In this document: piece by piece, positions 17,986-25,806 of the stretch | Layout: the number at the start of each line of letters is the position of its first letter | How positions within the stretch are numbered: position 1 is the first letter of the stretch | Assembly (NCBI GenBank): GCA_016870355.1 | Contig: VGBR01000006.1 | Location: forward strand, 98,671-162,670 | DNA length: 64,000 bases | Direction: 5' to 3' | DNA from: Actinomycetota bacterium | GTDB lineage: Bacteria > Actinomycetota > Acidimicrobiia > IMCC26256 > PALSA-555 | The notes under the pieces: model-generated | Databases searched by the model: none | What the model saw: only the letters and a program-made list of their open reading frames with translations | Told to the model about the DNA's origin: nothing | Position numbers and translations under genes: made by a program

Positions 17986-19452
17986 TCACGCGCCGGCCGT
18001 GATGCGCTCCACGAGGAGGGTGCGCTGGACCTGGCCGGTCGCGGCCGTGCGGGGGAGCTCGTCGACGAGCTCGACGCGGCGGGGCTGCTTGAACGCCGCG
18101 AGCCGCCCATCGCAGTGCGCGCGCAGTGAGCGCACGCTCACGTCGGCCCCGTGACCCGGCCGGGGCACGACGGCCGCGCACACGATCTCGCCCCATTCGG
18201 CGTCCGGCAGCCCGACGACGGCGACCTCGGCGATCGCCGGGTGATCCGCGAGCACCGACTCGACCTCGCCGGGCGCGACAGTCTCGCCGCCGGTGCGCAG
18301 CACGTCATGAACGCGACCGACGATCGAGAGGTAGCCCTCGTCGTCGAGCGAGCCCAGGTCACCCGAGTGATACCAGCACAGCCCGCCGGCTTCGATGGGT
18401 CGGAGGGCGTCGGCGGTGGCGTCGGGCTGCTCGAAGTAGCCGTCCATGAGCAGCTCGCTCGAGGTGCACACCTCGCCCTCGTCGGTGAGGCGGATGGCAA
18501 CGCCCGGTGGCGGCAAGCCCACTGCACCCGGCTTCCGCATCACATCGGCGTCGGCGAGCATCGCGACCGGACCCGCCTCGGTCGACCCGTAGTAGATGCG
18601 CGTGACCGTCTCGGGGAACGCGTCCTTGATCGCGGCGAGCAGCTCAGGTGGGGTCGCCGACGTGCCGGTGTCGCACTCCTTCAGCGTCGAGAGGTCGTAC
18701 GACGAGCGATCGTGTTCGAGCACTCGTCGCCACACTGCTGGGATGCAGTAGAGACGGGTGGCTTTGCGCCGCTGTGCAGTCGCAAGGAGCGAGTGCGCGT
18801 CGGGGTTCGGGACGAGGTGCAGCGGGCAGCGCATCTGCCACGCGTTGAGCGTCATCGACCAGCCCGACATGTGGAACAGCGGGAACATGCACACGGTGCC
18901 ATCGGAGTGATCGGTGAGTAGGTTCGGGAACGAACGCAGGTAGCTGACCCGGTTCGAGAGCACGACGCCCTTCGAGCGGCCCGTGCTGCCGCTGGTGAAG
19001 AAGATGACGTGGGTGTCACGCTCGTCGAGATCACGATCGACGACGTCGCTCGTCTCGGCACCGGCCGCGTCGCGGAACACGGCGGCCTGGTCCGCGTACG
19101 GGAACGACGGCGTTGCCGCGGCGTGTGACTCGTCGACGATGGTGACCTTCGGCTTCGCGTAGCCGATGACTTCGGCGGCCTCGTCGACGCCCACACGCGC
19201 GTTCACCGGCATGAACGGCGCGCCGAGCTTGGCGCACGCCCCGAAGATGGGCATCGCCTCGAGACTGGTCTCGCCCCACCATGCGACTCGGTCGTGACGT
19301 CTGACGCCGAGTTGTGACAGCGCCCGTGCCACCTGGCTCGAGCGCGCGTCGAGCTCTGCGAATGTCAGCTCTTCGTCACCGTTCGTCGCCGCCAGGCGCT
19401 GAGGCGTGACCCGAGCGCCGTGGCGGATCACGTCCCCGACCAGCAATCCCAT
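17986..19452 (-). CDS. Acyl-CoA ligase-like AMP-binding protein lacking the C-terminal catalytic lysine
   Basis: A 488-residue adenylate-forming protein. P-loop FFTSGSTGRSKGVVLSN, YYGSTEAGPV and GDLGSLDDEGYLSIVGR-HD are present. At the C-terminus the usual PxTxxGK(x)xR reads LPRTAATGQVQR, so the A10 lysine that drives adenylation is a glutamine. The other three complete ligases in this window keep their Lys. It may be a thioesterification-only, regulatory or altered-chemistry enzyme. The ATG at 19452 has TACTCT 9 nt upstream, on a promoter shared with the divergent gene at 19476. Confidence 0.85.
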   Translation of the reverse strand: MGLLVGDVIRHGARVTPQRLAATNGDEELTFAELDARSSQVARALSQLGVRRHDRVAWWGETSLEAMPIFGACAKLGAPFMPVNARVGVDEAAEVIGYAKPKVTIVDESHAAATPSFPYADQAAVFRDAAGAETSDVVDRDLDERDTHVIFFTSGSTGRSKGVVLSNRVSYLRSFPNLLTDHSDGTVCMFPLFHMSGWSMTLNAWQMRCPLHLVPNPDAHSLLATAQRRKATRLYCIPAVWRRVLEHDRSSYDLSTLKECDTGTSATPPELLAAIKDAFPETVTRIYYGSTEAGPVAMLADADVMRKPGAVGLPPPGVAIRLTDEGEVCTSSELLMDGYFEQPDATADALRPIEAGGLCWYHSGDLGSLDDEGYLSIVGRVHDVLRTGGETVAPGEVESVLADHPAIAEVAVVGLPDAEWGEIVCAAVVPRPGHGADVSVRSLRAHCDGRLAAFKQPRRVELVDELPRTAATGQVQRTLLVERITAGA

Positions 19453-19460
19453 GCGCTGCG

Positions 19461-19467
19461 TAGAGTA
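19461..19467. promoter_or_regulatory. Overlapping bidirectional -10 element TAGAGTA
   Basis: The plus-strand TAGAGT (19461-19466) is 9 nt from the ATG at 19476; the minus-strand TACTCT (19462-19467) is 9 nt from the ATG at 19452. The two -10 boxes share five base pairs, so a single site can fire both ways. Confidence 0.5.
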
Positions 19468-19475
19468 CGGCAGAG

Positions 19476-20453
19476 ATGGCGGCGAAGATCTTCCATGACG
19501 ACGACGCCGACGTCGGTGTGCTCTCGGGCTCATCGGTCGCGGTCGTCGGGTACGGCAACCAGGGACGCTCCTGGTCGTTGAACCTGCGCGACTCCGGGTT
19601 CGACGTGCAGGTGTGCGTGCGCGCCGACGAGAGCCGGGAGAAGGCCGAGAGCGACGGCTTCACGCCCCTCGATCTCGATGACGCGAGCGATGTCGACGTG
19701 GTGTGCGTGCTCGTGCCCGATGACGTGATCCCGTCGTTGCCGATCACGCGCAAGGACGACGGGCTCACGATCGTGGCCAGTGGCTACACGCTGGCCTTCG
19801 ATCGATTCGATCCGGCCGGTGACGTCGGGATGGTCGCGCCGCGCATGCTCGGTCCCGAGGTGAGACTCTGCTACGAGGAGGGCATCGGCTTCATCACCGC
19901 CGTCGGTGTGCACCGTGACGTCACCGGGAACGCGCAGGCCCGCACGCTCGCGCTCGCGAAGGCGATCGGGGGCCTCAAGCAGGGCGCGATCGAGCTCACA
20001 CCTCACCAGGAGGCCCTGCTCGACCTCGCCGAGGAGCAGGTGCGGTCGGCGGTCATGACCCATGTCGGCAACGCCTACGTGAGCTCACTCGTCGAGATGG
20101 GCATCCCGCTCGAGGCGATCATCACCGAGATGACGCTGTCGGGGGAGAGCGAGCGCACGATGCGGTTGATCCGCGAGATCGGGTACGCCGGGCAGTTCCG
20201 GTTCCACTCGCCGACGAGCCAGTACGGGCAGCTCACGCGGCGCGACGCGTTCAAGGAGTTCGACGTCGCCCCGAAGATGAAGGAGATGCTCGAGTACATC
20301 GCCTCCGGCGACTTCGCGAACGAGTGGGACGCAGAGCGCGACGCCGGCTACCCGAACCTCGAGCGACTGCGCGAGCAGCACGCGGGGGAGGCGACCGCCG
20401 CCTTCGAGAAGGACCTCCGGTCGAAGCTCGGCGAAGGCTCACTGAAGCACTGA
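19476..20453 (+). CDS. Ketol-acid reductoisomerase-like NADP-dependent protein (divergent)
   Basis: A 325-residue relative of class I ketol-acid reductoisomerase (IlvC). The Rossmann motif GYGNQGRSWSLNLRDSG is clear and the C-terminal knotted helical domain aligns (LLDLAEEQ for the metal-binding DLFGEQ). Several catalytic features differ: the usual APKGPGH segment is APRMLGPEV, replacing the conserved Lys and His, and the second Glu of the ExxxE metal pair looks like Ser (ITEMTLSGE). It stands without ilvB/ilvN. True valine/isoleucine KARI activity is doubtful; a related ketol/aldol reductase is an alternative. Leaderless start at 19476. Confidence 0.7.
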   Translation: MAAKIFHDDDADVGVLSGSSVAVVGYGNQGRSWSLNLRDSGFDVQVCVRADESREKAESDGFTPLDLDDASDVDVVCVLVPDDVIPSLPITRKDDGLTIVASGYTLAFDRFDPAGDVGMVAPRMLGPEVRLCYEEGIGFITAVGVHRDVTGNAQARTLALAKAIGGLKQGAIELTPHQEALLDLAEEQVRSAVMTHVGNAYVSSLVEMGIPLEAIITEMTLSGESERTMRLIREIGYAGQFRFHSPTSQYGQLTRRDAFKEFDVAPKMKEMLEYIASGDFANEWDAERDAGYPNLERLREQHAGEATAAFEKDLRSKLGEGSLKH

Positions 20454-20491
20454 AGGTCTTGTGGTTGGCTCGGGAAGCGATTGGCAATCGA

Positions 20492-20503
20492 CAACAATTG
20501 TTG
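20492..20503. promoter_or_regulatory. Palindrome CAACAATTGTTG, probable PerR/Fur box
   Basis: A perfect 12-bp palindrome directly upstream of and abutting the -10 box of the Fur-family gene. AT-rich dyads in this position are typical autoregulatory Fur/PerR sites. Confidence 0.55.
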
Positions 20504-20504
20504 A

Positions 20505-20510
20505 TAAGGT
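20505..20510 (+). promoter_or_regulatory. Leaderless -10 box TAAGGT of the Fur-family gene
   Basis: TAAGGT ends 8 nt before the GTG at 20519 and begins 2 bp after the palindrome, so a bound regulator would block polymerase. Confidence 0.5.
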
Positions 20511-20518
20511 CGGCCACC

Positions 20519-20944
20519 GTGAAGACGGTCGACGAGCTCACCGGGCGGTTCCGGGCCGAGGGCCTGCGGGTGACTCCGCAGCGCCAGGCGATCTTCCGGC
20601 TGCTCCAGGACAACGTCGAGCACCCCACGGTGGAATCGCTGTACGAGTCCGCCCGGGCGGCGATGCCGACCATCTCGCTCAAGACCGTGTACCAGACCGT
20701 CCACGACCTCGAAGGTCTCGGTGAGGTCGCGCTCCTCGACGTGGGCACGGGCAGCGTGCGTGTCGACCCCAACGTCGAGGACGCGCACCACCACTTGATC
20801 TGCACGCGTTGCGGGAAGGTGCGCGACGTGCTCGTTGACGTCGCCTCGGTGCGCATCCCCGCCCGCGAGCGACGAGGCTTCACCGTGGACGACGTCGAGG
20901 TGAACTTCCGCGGCGTGTGCGACGAGTGCGCCGCAACCAGCTGA
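20519..20944 (+). CDS. Fur-family regulator (PerR-like)
   Basis: A 141-residue Fur-fold repressor. The winged helix (RVTPQRQAIFRLL ... ISLKTVYQTVHDLEGLGEV) is followed by the metal-binding HHHLICTRCGKVRDV and a second CxxC, CDEC, near the end. The two CxxC pairs build the structural zinc site. It is followed by rubrerythrin 39 bp downstream, so peroxide/iron sensing (PerR-like) is the best guess. The GTG at 20519 is chosen over the longer open frame because of the promoter geometry and typical length. Confidence 0.88.
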   Translation: MKTVDELTGRFRAEGLRVTPQRQAIFRLLQDNVEHPTVESLYESARAAMPTISLKTVYQTVHDLEGLGEVALLDVGTGSVRVDPNVEDAHHHLICTRCGKVRDVLVDVASVRIPARERRGFTVDDVEVNFRGVCDECAATS

Positions 20945-20983
20945 TCTCGGAAGACGGACCAACACAAAGAAAGGCAAGGAGAC

Positions 20984-21403
20984 ATGCCCGACCTGAACGG
21001 ATCCAAGACGCACGACAACTTGAAGGAGGCGTTTGCCGGCGAGAGCCAGGCGAACCGCCGCTACCTCTACTTCGCGCAGAAGGCTGATGTGGAGGGCTAC
21101 CCCGACGTGGCCGCGCTGTTCCGCTCGGTCTCCGAGGGTGAGACCGGCCACGCGTTCGGCCACTTCGACTTCCTTGCCGAGGTCGGCGACCCGGTGACCG
21201 GTGTCGCGGTCGGCGCCACGTCCGACAACCTCAAGTCGGCGATCGAAGGCGAGACCTACGAGTTCACCGAGATGTACCCGGGGTTCGCCAAGACCGCGCG
21301 CGACGAGGGCTTCGACGAGATCGCGGAATGGCTCGAGACGCTGGCCAAGGCTGAGAAGAGCCATGCCGGCCGCTTCACGTCCGGCCTCGAGTCCATCAAG
21401 TAG
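20984..21403 (+). CDS. Rubrerythrin lacking the rubredoxin domain
   Basis: A 139-residue diiron four-helix protein. Iron ligands are visible in order: [10 protein letters not shown] (Glu ~20), ETGHAF (Glu ~52, His ~55), [15 protein letters not shown] (two Glu) and EKSHAGRF (Glu, His). The C-terminal rubredoxin domain with its two CxxC is absent, so electrons must come from a separate protein; the Fe-S oxidoreductase encoded next is an obvious candidate. Function: reduction of hydrogen peroxide in the cytoplasm. A strong AAGGAG site precedes the ATG. Confidence 0.93.
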   Translation: MPDLNGSKTHDNLKEAFAGESQANRRYLYFAQKADVEGYPDVAALFRSVSEGETGHAFGHFDFLAEVGDPVTGVAVGATSDNLKSAIEGETYEFTEMYPGFAKTARDEGFDEIAEWLETLAKAEKSHAGRFTSGLESIK

Positions 21404-21412
21404 TCACCGTTC

Positions 21413-21456
21413 GGGTGCGTCCCTCAACCGGGTATCCCGGCCTGGGGGACGCACCC
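21413..21456. terminator. Nested hairpin after rubrerythrin
   Basis: GGGTGCGTCCC (21413-21423) pairs with GGGACGCACCC (21446-21456); inside, CCGGG (21428-21432) pairs with CCCGG (21436-21440) around TAT. It sits between rubrerythrin and the Fe-S gene and may attenuate downstream expression. Confidence 0.5.
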
Positions 21457-21478
21457 TGACGCGTGAACGGAGCCTTCG

Positions 21479-22771
21479 ATGGTGACCCACCTCTACGACC
21501 CGATCGACGCCCGGTACCTCGACGGTGCTGACACGCGTGCTGAGCGCGATCGCACGTTCCAGATCTGCTCGGACTGCCGGATCTGCGTGAAGTTCTGCCC
21601 GTCGTTCAAGGATCTCTTCAAGATGATCGACGAGCGCGACGACGGCGCGCACGACGTGCGGTTCCTCACCGAGGAGCAGCACAAGGTCGTCGTCGACGAG
21701 TGCTACCAGTGCAAGCTCTGCTACGTCGCCTGCCCGTACACACCGGAGCAAGGGCAGGAGTGGGTGATCGACTTCCCGCGCCTCATGCTCCGCTCGCTCG
21801 CGATCCAGGCCGAGAAGAAGGAAGTGCAGCGGGGCGCGCGGCTGCTCGCCCGCACCGACCTGCAAGGCAAGGTCGCGACCGCGCTCTCACCCTTCGTCAA
21901 CCGCACCACCGACGTGAGGCCGGTGCGCTTCCTCATGGAGAAGGCGACGGGCATCTCGCGCACGCGCCTGCTCCCTGAGTATGCCCGCGAGCGCTTCTCG
22001 AAGTGGTTCAACAACCGCACGTCCAGCGACGCCGACCCCGCGGCGTCGAAGCGCGTCGCGCTGTTCCCCACCTGCCTGGTCGAGTACCAGGACCCCGAGA
22101 TCGGCAAGGCGGCCGTGCAGGTCTGCGAGCGCAACGGCATCGCGTGCGATCTGCCCGTCGGCCAGGTGTGTTGCGGCATGCCGTGGCTCGATGCCGGCGA
22201 CGTCGGCAAGTTCCGGGAGCACGCCGAGCAGAACGTCGCGGCGCTGCTCCCGGCGGTCGAGGCCGGTCGCGACATCGTCGTCCCCCAGCCCACGTGTGCC
22301 TATGTCTTGAAGAACGAGGTTCCCGACTTCCTCGGCACCGACGATGCCCGCAGGGTCGCCGAGCACACCTTCGACGTTGCCGAGTACCTGATGGCCCGTC
22401 ACCGTGAGGAACCGCTCGACCTGACCTTCGACGGGAAGATCTATGCGTCGATCACCTGGCACGCGGCGTGCCACTACCGAGCGCAACAGATCGGGCCGAA
22501 GAGCAAAGACCTGATGGCGCTCACCGGCGCCCGCGTCGCGATGGTCGAACGGTGCTCCGCGATCGACGGTACCTGGGGTCTGCGGGCCGAGAACGTCGAG
22601 ATGGCGAAGAAGATCGCCAAGCCGTTGATGGAGAACATCGAGAAGGCCGACACCGAGCTCGTAGCCGGCGACTGCCACCTCGCGAACACCGCGATCCGTG
22701 AGGCAACCGGCAAGGTGCCGAGCCACCCGGTGCAGGTGCTCGCCCGCGCGTACGGCATTGGGCCGGAGTAA
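21479..22771 (+). CDS. Fe-S oxidoreductase with two 4Fe-4S motifs and CCG domains (HdrD/GlpC-like)
   Basis: A 430-residue cytoplasmic electron-transfer protein. N-terminal ferredoxin motifs are CSDCRICVKFCP (~residue 30) and CYQCKLCYVACP (~residue 74). Two cysteine-rich CCG-type domains follow, with PTCLVEYQDPEIG...QVCCGMPWLDAG and HAACHYRAQQIGP...RCSAIDGTWG. This is the layout of GlpC, LutA and heterodisulfide-reductase D subunits. In the order rubrerythrin, this gene, DUF3501, it probably feeds electrons to rubrerythrin or handles a thiol/disulfide redox pair (inference). Confidence 0.85.
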   Translation: MVTHLYDPIDARYLDGADTRAERDRTFQICSDCRICVKFCPSFKDLFKMIDERDDGAHDVRFLTEEQHKVVVDECYQCKLCYVACPYTPEQGQEWVIDFPRLMLRSLAIQAEKKEVQRGARLLARTDLQGKVATALSPFVNRTTDVRPVRFLMEKATGISRTRLLPEYARERFSKWFNNRTSSDADPAASKRVALFPTCLVEYQDPEIGKAAVQVCERNGIACDLPVGQVCCGMPWLDAGDVGKFREHAEQNVAALLPAVEAGRDIVVPQPTCAYVLKNEVPDFLGTDDARRVAEHTFDVAEYLMARHREEPLDLTFDGKIYASITWHAACHYRAQQIGPKSKDLMALTGARVAMVERCSAIDGTWGLRAENVEMAKKIAKPLMENIEKADTELVAGDCHLANTAIREATGKVPSHPVQVLARAYGIGPE

Positions 22772-22773
22772 CG

Positions 22774-23352
22774 ATGCAGAAGCTCACCACCGCTGACATC
22801 AAGGACCTCCGCGAGTACGAGCGCGAACGCGAGACGTTCCTCGCCGACGTCATCAAGATGAAGAAGCGTCGAAGAGTGAAGCTCGGTGAGCTCATGTCGA
22901 TCGTCTTCGAGAACGCGACCACGATGCGGTTCCAGATCCAGGAGATGGCTCGCGCCGAGAAGATGCTCCACGACGAGCAGATTGCCCAGGAGCTCGAGGT
23001 CTACAACGCGCTCATCCCAGAGGATGGTGAGCTGCGGGCGACGTGCTTCATCGAGATCGAGGAGAACGCGGAGCTGCGCGAGTGGTTGCCGAGGCTCGTC
23101 GGCATCGAAGACCACGTCCATGTCGTCTTCGGTGACGACAAGGTCAGCGCCCGCGAAGAGGACGCCGAGCGCCTGACCCGTGAGGACATCACCTCCACCG
23201 TCCACTACTTCACGTTCTCGTTCACTGCGGAGCAGGAGACGGTGTTCGCAGCCGGTCCCTCGCGGATCGTCGTGGACCACCCCGAGTACCAGGCCGAGGC
23301 GGTGCTGACCGACGAGCAGCGAATCGAGCTGGCGGGGGACTTCGCGGCGTAG
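22774..23352 (+). CDS. DUF3501 family protein
   Basis: A 192-residue soluble protein matching the DUF3501 pattern: a basic N-terminal helix (REYERERETFLADVIKMKKRRRVKLGELMSIVFENATTMRFQIQEM, cited in part), then GELRATCFIEIEENAEL and VHYFTFSF. No catalytic motif is recognised. It starts 2 bp after the Fe-S gene stop, so the two are co-translated. The recurring association with rubrerythrin and a Fur-type regulator suggests a role in peroxide or iron stress. Confidence 0.8.
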   Translation: MQKLTTADIKDLREYERERETFLADVIKMKKRRRVKLGELMSIVFENATTMRFQIQEMARAEKMLHDEQIAQELEVYNALIPEDGELRATCFIEIEENAELREWLPRLVGIEDHVHVVFGDDKVSAREEDAERLTREDITSTVHYFTFSFTAEQETVFAAGPSRIVVDHPEYQAEAVLTDEQRIELAGDFAA

Positions 23353-23355
23353 GTT
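23350..23355 (+). promoter_or_regulatory. Leaderless -10 box TAGGTT of dut
   Basis: TAGGTT overlaps the stop codon of the DUF3501 gene and ends 7 nt before the GTG at 23363. Confidence 0.5.
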
Positions 23356-23362
23356 CGGCTCC

Positions 23363-23800
23363 GTGCAGATCGAATTCACGAAGCTCGATCCAGCGGCCGA
23401 GGCGCCGGCGCAGCAGCACGCGCACGACGCTGGCTACGACCTGCACGCCAACGAAGAAGTCGAGCTCGCGCCGGCAGGGGGGCGTGCGTTGGTGCCTACC
23501 GGTCTGGCCGTCGCGATCCCCGAGGGCTACGCCGGTCTGGTGATGCCGCGCTCAGGGCTCGCGCTCAAGCACGGCATCACCTGCCTCAACACACCGGGGC
23601 TGATCGATCCTCTCTATCGCGGCGAGCTGAAGGTGCTGCTCGTCAACACCGACCCGTCCGAGCGCTACACCGTCAATCGTGGCGACCGCATCGCACAGCT
23701 CGTGATCACCAAGGTCGAGTCACTCGTCGACTGGCACGAAGTCGACACCCTCGACGAGACCACCCGCGACACCTACGGCTTCGGCAGCACCGGCCGCTAG
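23363..23800 (+). CDS. dut: dUTP diphosphatase
   Basis: A 145-residue trimeric dUTPase that converts dUTP to dUMP and keeps uracil out of DNA. Conserved motifs are in order: DAGYDL (motif I), PRSGLALKHGI (II), NTPGLIDPLYRGEL (III, with the catalytic Asp), RGDRIAQLVI (IV) and GFGSTGR (V) at the C-terminus. GTG start at 23363 with its own leaderless -10 box, so it can be expressed apart from the stress module upstream. Confidence 0.95.
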   Translation: MQIEFTKLDPAAEAPAQQHAHDAGYDLHANEEVELAPAGGRALVPTGLAVAIPEGYAGLVMPRSGLALKHGITCLNTPGLIDPLYRGELKVLLVNTDPSERYTVNRGDRIAQLVITKVESLVDWHEVDTLDETTRDTYGFGSTGR

Positions 23801-23807
23801 CAGCAAG

Positions 23808-23855
23808 TTTTGGCGTCGAAAATCCACCGTAGAGGTGGGTTGTGCGACGCCAAAA
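23808..23855. terminator. Nested hairpin downstream of dut
   Basis: TTTTGGCGTCG (23808-23818) and CGACGCCAAAA (23845-23855) form an 11-bp stem; CCACC (23824-23828) and GGTGG (23835-23839) form an inner stem. It begins 8 bp after the dut stop. Confidence 0.5.
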
Positions 23856-23883
23856 GATGGATTGCGCCGAAATCCGGGACGAG

Positions 23884-23889
23884 TAGCGT
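23884..23889 (+). promoter_or_regulatory. Leaderless -10 box TAGCGT of the first LLM gene
   Basis: TAGCGT ends 8 nt before the GTG at 23898. Confidence 0.5.
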
Positions 23890-23897
23890 GCGGCGCC

Positions 23898-24842
23898 GTG
23901 GCGCACGACCGGAAGTTCCGCTTCGGTGTGATGGCGTTGAGCGCCGCGTCGGGCAAGGAGTACCGCGAGACGGCGCGCAAGGCACAAGACCTCGGGTTCT
24001 CCACCCTGTATGTGCCCGACCACTTCGTCGACCATCCCTTCGGGCCGTTCCCGGCGATGGCGATGGCCGCCGAAGCGACCGACACGCTGCGGGTCGGTTC
24101 GCTCGTGCTCGGCAATGACTACCGGCACCCGGTCGTCGTCGCTCGTGACGCGGCAACGCTCGACCTTCTCTCCGACGGGCGGCTCGAGCTCGGGCTCGGC
24201 GCGGGCTGGATGACCGTCGACTACGAGAAGGCGGGCATGCCGCTGGACGCTCCGGGCGTTCGGGTCGACCGGCTCGAGGAGTCGCTGGCGGTCGTCAAGG
24301 GCCTGATGGCCGACGGTGAGTTCTCGTTCGAGGGCGAGCACTACACGATCACCGGCCTCGACGGGATGCCCAAGCCCGTGCAGAAGCCGCACCCACCGAT
24401 CGTGATCGGTGGTGGCGCGCCGCGTGTCCTGCGCCTTGCTGGCCGGGAAGCACAGATCGTCGGCATCAACGCCAACCTCAAGAACGGCGTTGCCAACGAT
24501 CCGAGCACCGCACCATCGATGAACCCGGCGGCCACCGACAAGAAGCTCGGTTGGGTTCGCGAAGGCGCAGGCGACAAGTTCGACCACATCGAGATCCAGT
24601 CCTTCGCCGGCTTCACGATGTTCACTGACGACTCGAAGTCGATCGCCGAGGCGATGGCGCCGACGTTCGAGTGCACGGCCGAAGAAGTCCTCGACAGCCC
24701 GGTCGGGCTCGTGGGCACCGTCGACGAGATGATCGAGACGATCCATCGGCGCCGCGAGCGGTGGCAGATGAGCTACCACGTCGTCGGCTCCGAAGTGATG
24801 GACGAGTTCGCACCTGTCGTGGCCAAGCTGGCCGGAACGTGA
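23898..24842 (+). CDS. LLM-class (probably F420-dependent) oxidoreductase, copy 1
   Basis: A 314-residue TIM-barrel of the luciferase-like monooxygenase class. Typical motifs are YVPDHFVDHPFGPFPAMAMAA, VGSLVLGNDYRHPVVVARDAATLDLLSDGRLELGLGAGW (in part) and PPIVIGGGAPRVLRLAGREA. In actinobacteria these are mostly F420-dependent (MSMEG_2516-like group), but FMN cannot be excluded. It is closely related to the next gene and separated from it by 11 bp, so this is a tandem duplication within one operon. Substrate unknown. Confidence 0.88.
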   Translation: MAHDRKFRFGVMALSAASGKEYRETARKAQDLGFSTLYVPDHFVDHPFGPFPAMAMAAEATDTLRVGSLVLGNDYRHPVVVARDAATLDLLSDGRLELGLGAGWMTVDYEKAGMPLDAPGVRVDRLEESLAVVKGLMADGEFSFEGEHYTITGLDGMPKPVQKPHPPIVIGGGAPRVLRLAGREAQIVGINANLKNGVANDPSTAPSMNPAATDKKLGWVREGAGDKFDHIEIQSFAGFTMFTDDSKSIAEAMAPTFECTAEEVLDSPVGLVGTVDEMIETIHRRRERWQMSYHVVGSEVMDEFAPVVAKLAGT

Positions 24843-24853
24843 GGATCTGACCA

Positions 24854-25795
24854 ATGGCCCATGACCACAAGTTCCGCTTCGGCGTGCAGGTGTCGACCGC
24901 GTCATCCGCCGAGGACTGGAAGCACAAGGCGCGCAAGATCGAAGCGCTCGGCTACTCGACGCTGTACATGCCCGACCACTTCATCGACGACCAGCTCGCG
25001 CCGATGGTGGCGATCTCGTTCGCGGCCGCCTACACCGACGACCTCAAGATCGGTCACCTCGTGCTCGGCAACGACTACAAGCACCCCGCCGTTGCCGCCA
25101 AAGAAGGCGCGACCATCGACGTGCTCTCCGGCGGCCGACTCGAGTTCGGCCTTGGCGCGGGATGGATGCAGACCGACTACGACGCGCTCGGCATGCCGTA
25201 CGACCCGCCAGGCACCCGCGTCGAACGCCTCGAAGAGGCGCTCGCAGTGTGCAAGGGCGCGTGGTCGGGCAAGCCGTTCAACCTCAAGGGCACGCACTAC
25301 GAGGTCACCGACTACACCGGCAGCCCCGCCACGGTGCAGAAGCCACACCCGCCCATCGTCGTCGGCGGTGGCGCACCGCGGGTGCTGCGCCTCGCCGGCC
25401 GAGAAGCCGACATCGTCGGCATCAACCCGAACCTGCGCAAGGGCGCGATCACTGCCGACGCCGTGCAATCCGCGACGGCTGAGGGCACCAAGCAGAAGAT
25501 CGAGTGGGTGAAGGAAGGCGCGGGCAAGCGGTTCAAGGACATCGAGCTCCAGATCCGTTACTTCCTCGCGTCCATCACCGATGATGCGTTGGGCTTTGCC
25601 GGCGCGGTCGCAGCCGGGTTCGGCATGAGCGGGGAGGACGCGCTTGAGTCAGGTGTCGCACTCGTCGGCACCGTCGACGAGTGCATTGACACGCTCAAAC
25701 GTCGTCGCGACGAGTGGGGTGTCAGCTACGCGGTGCTGGGCGACGACACGTACGAAGCGTTCGCACCGGTCGTTGCCGCACTTGCCGGCACCTGA
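24854..25795 (+). CDS. LLM-class (probably F420-dependent) oxidoreductase, copy 2
   Basis: A 313-residue paralogue of the previous protein. The same blocks recur: HKFRFGVQ, YMPDHFIDDQLAPMVAISFAA, HLVLGNDYKHP, FGLGAGWMQTDYDALGMPYD and PPIVVGGGAPRVLRLAGREADIVGINPNL. Main differences are a longer acid-to-neutral exchange in the segment after GINPNL and the C-terminal third, probably the substrate side. The pair may act on different members of one substrate class. It is followed 11 bp later by a VOC-family gene. Confidence 0.88.
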   Translation: MAHDHKFRFGVQVSTASSAEDWKHKARKIEALGYSTLYMPDHFIDDQLAPMVAISFAAAYTDDLKIGHLVLGNDYKHPAVAAKEGATIDVLSGGRLEFGLGAGWMQTDYDALGMPYDPPGTRVERLEEALAVCKGAWSGKPFNLKGTHYEVTDYTGSPATVQKPHPPIVVGGGAPRVLRLAGREADIVGINPNLRKGAITADAVQSATAEGTKQKIEWVKEGAGKRFKDIELQIRYFLASITDDALGFAGAVAAGFGMSGEDALESGVALVGTVDECIDTLKRRRDEWGVSYAVLGDDTYEAFAPVVAALAGT

Positions 25796-25806
25796 CCCGC
25801 ACCGAC

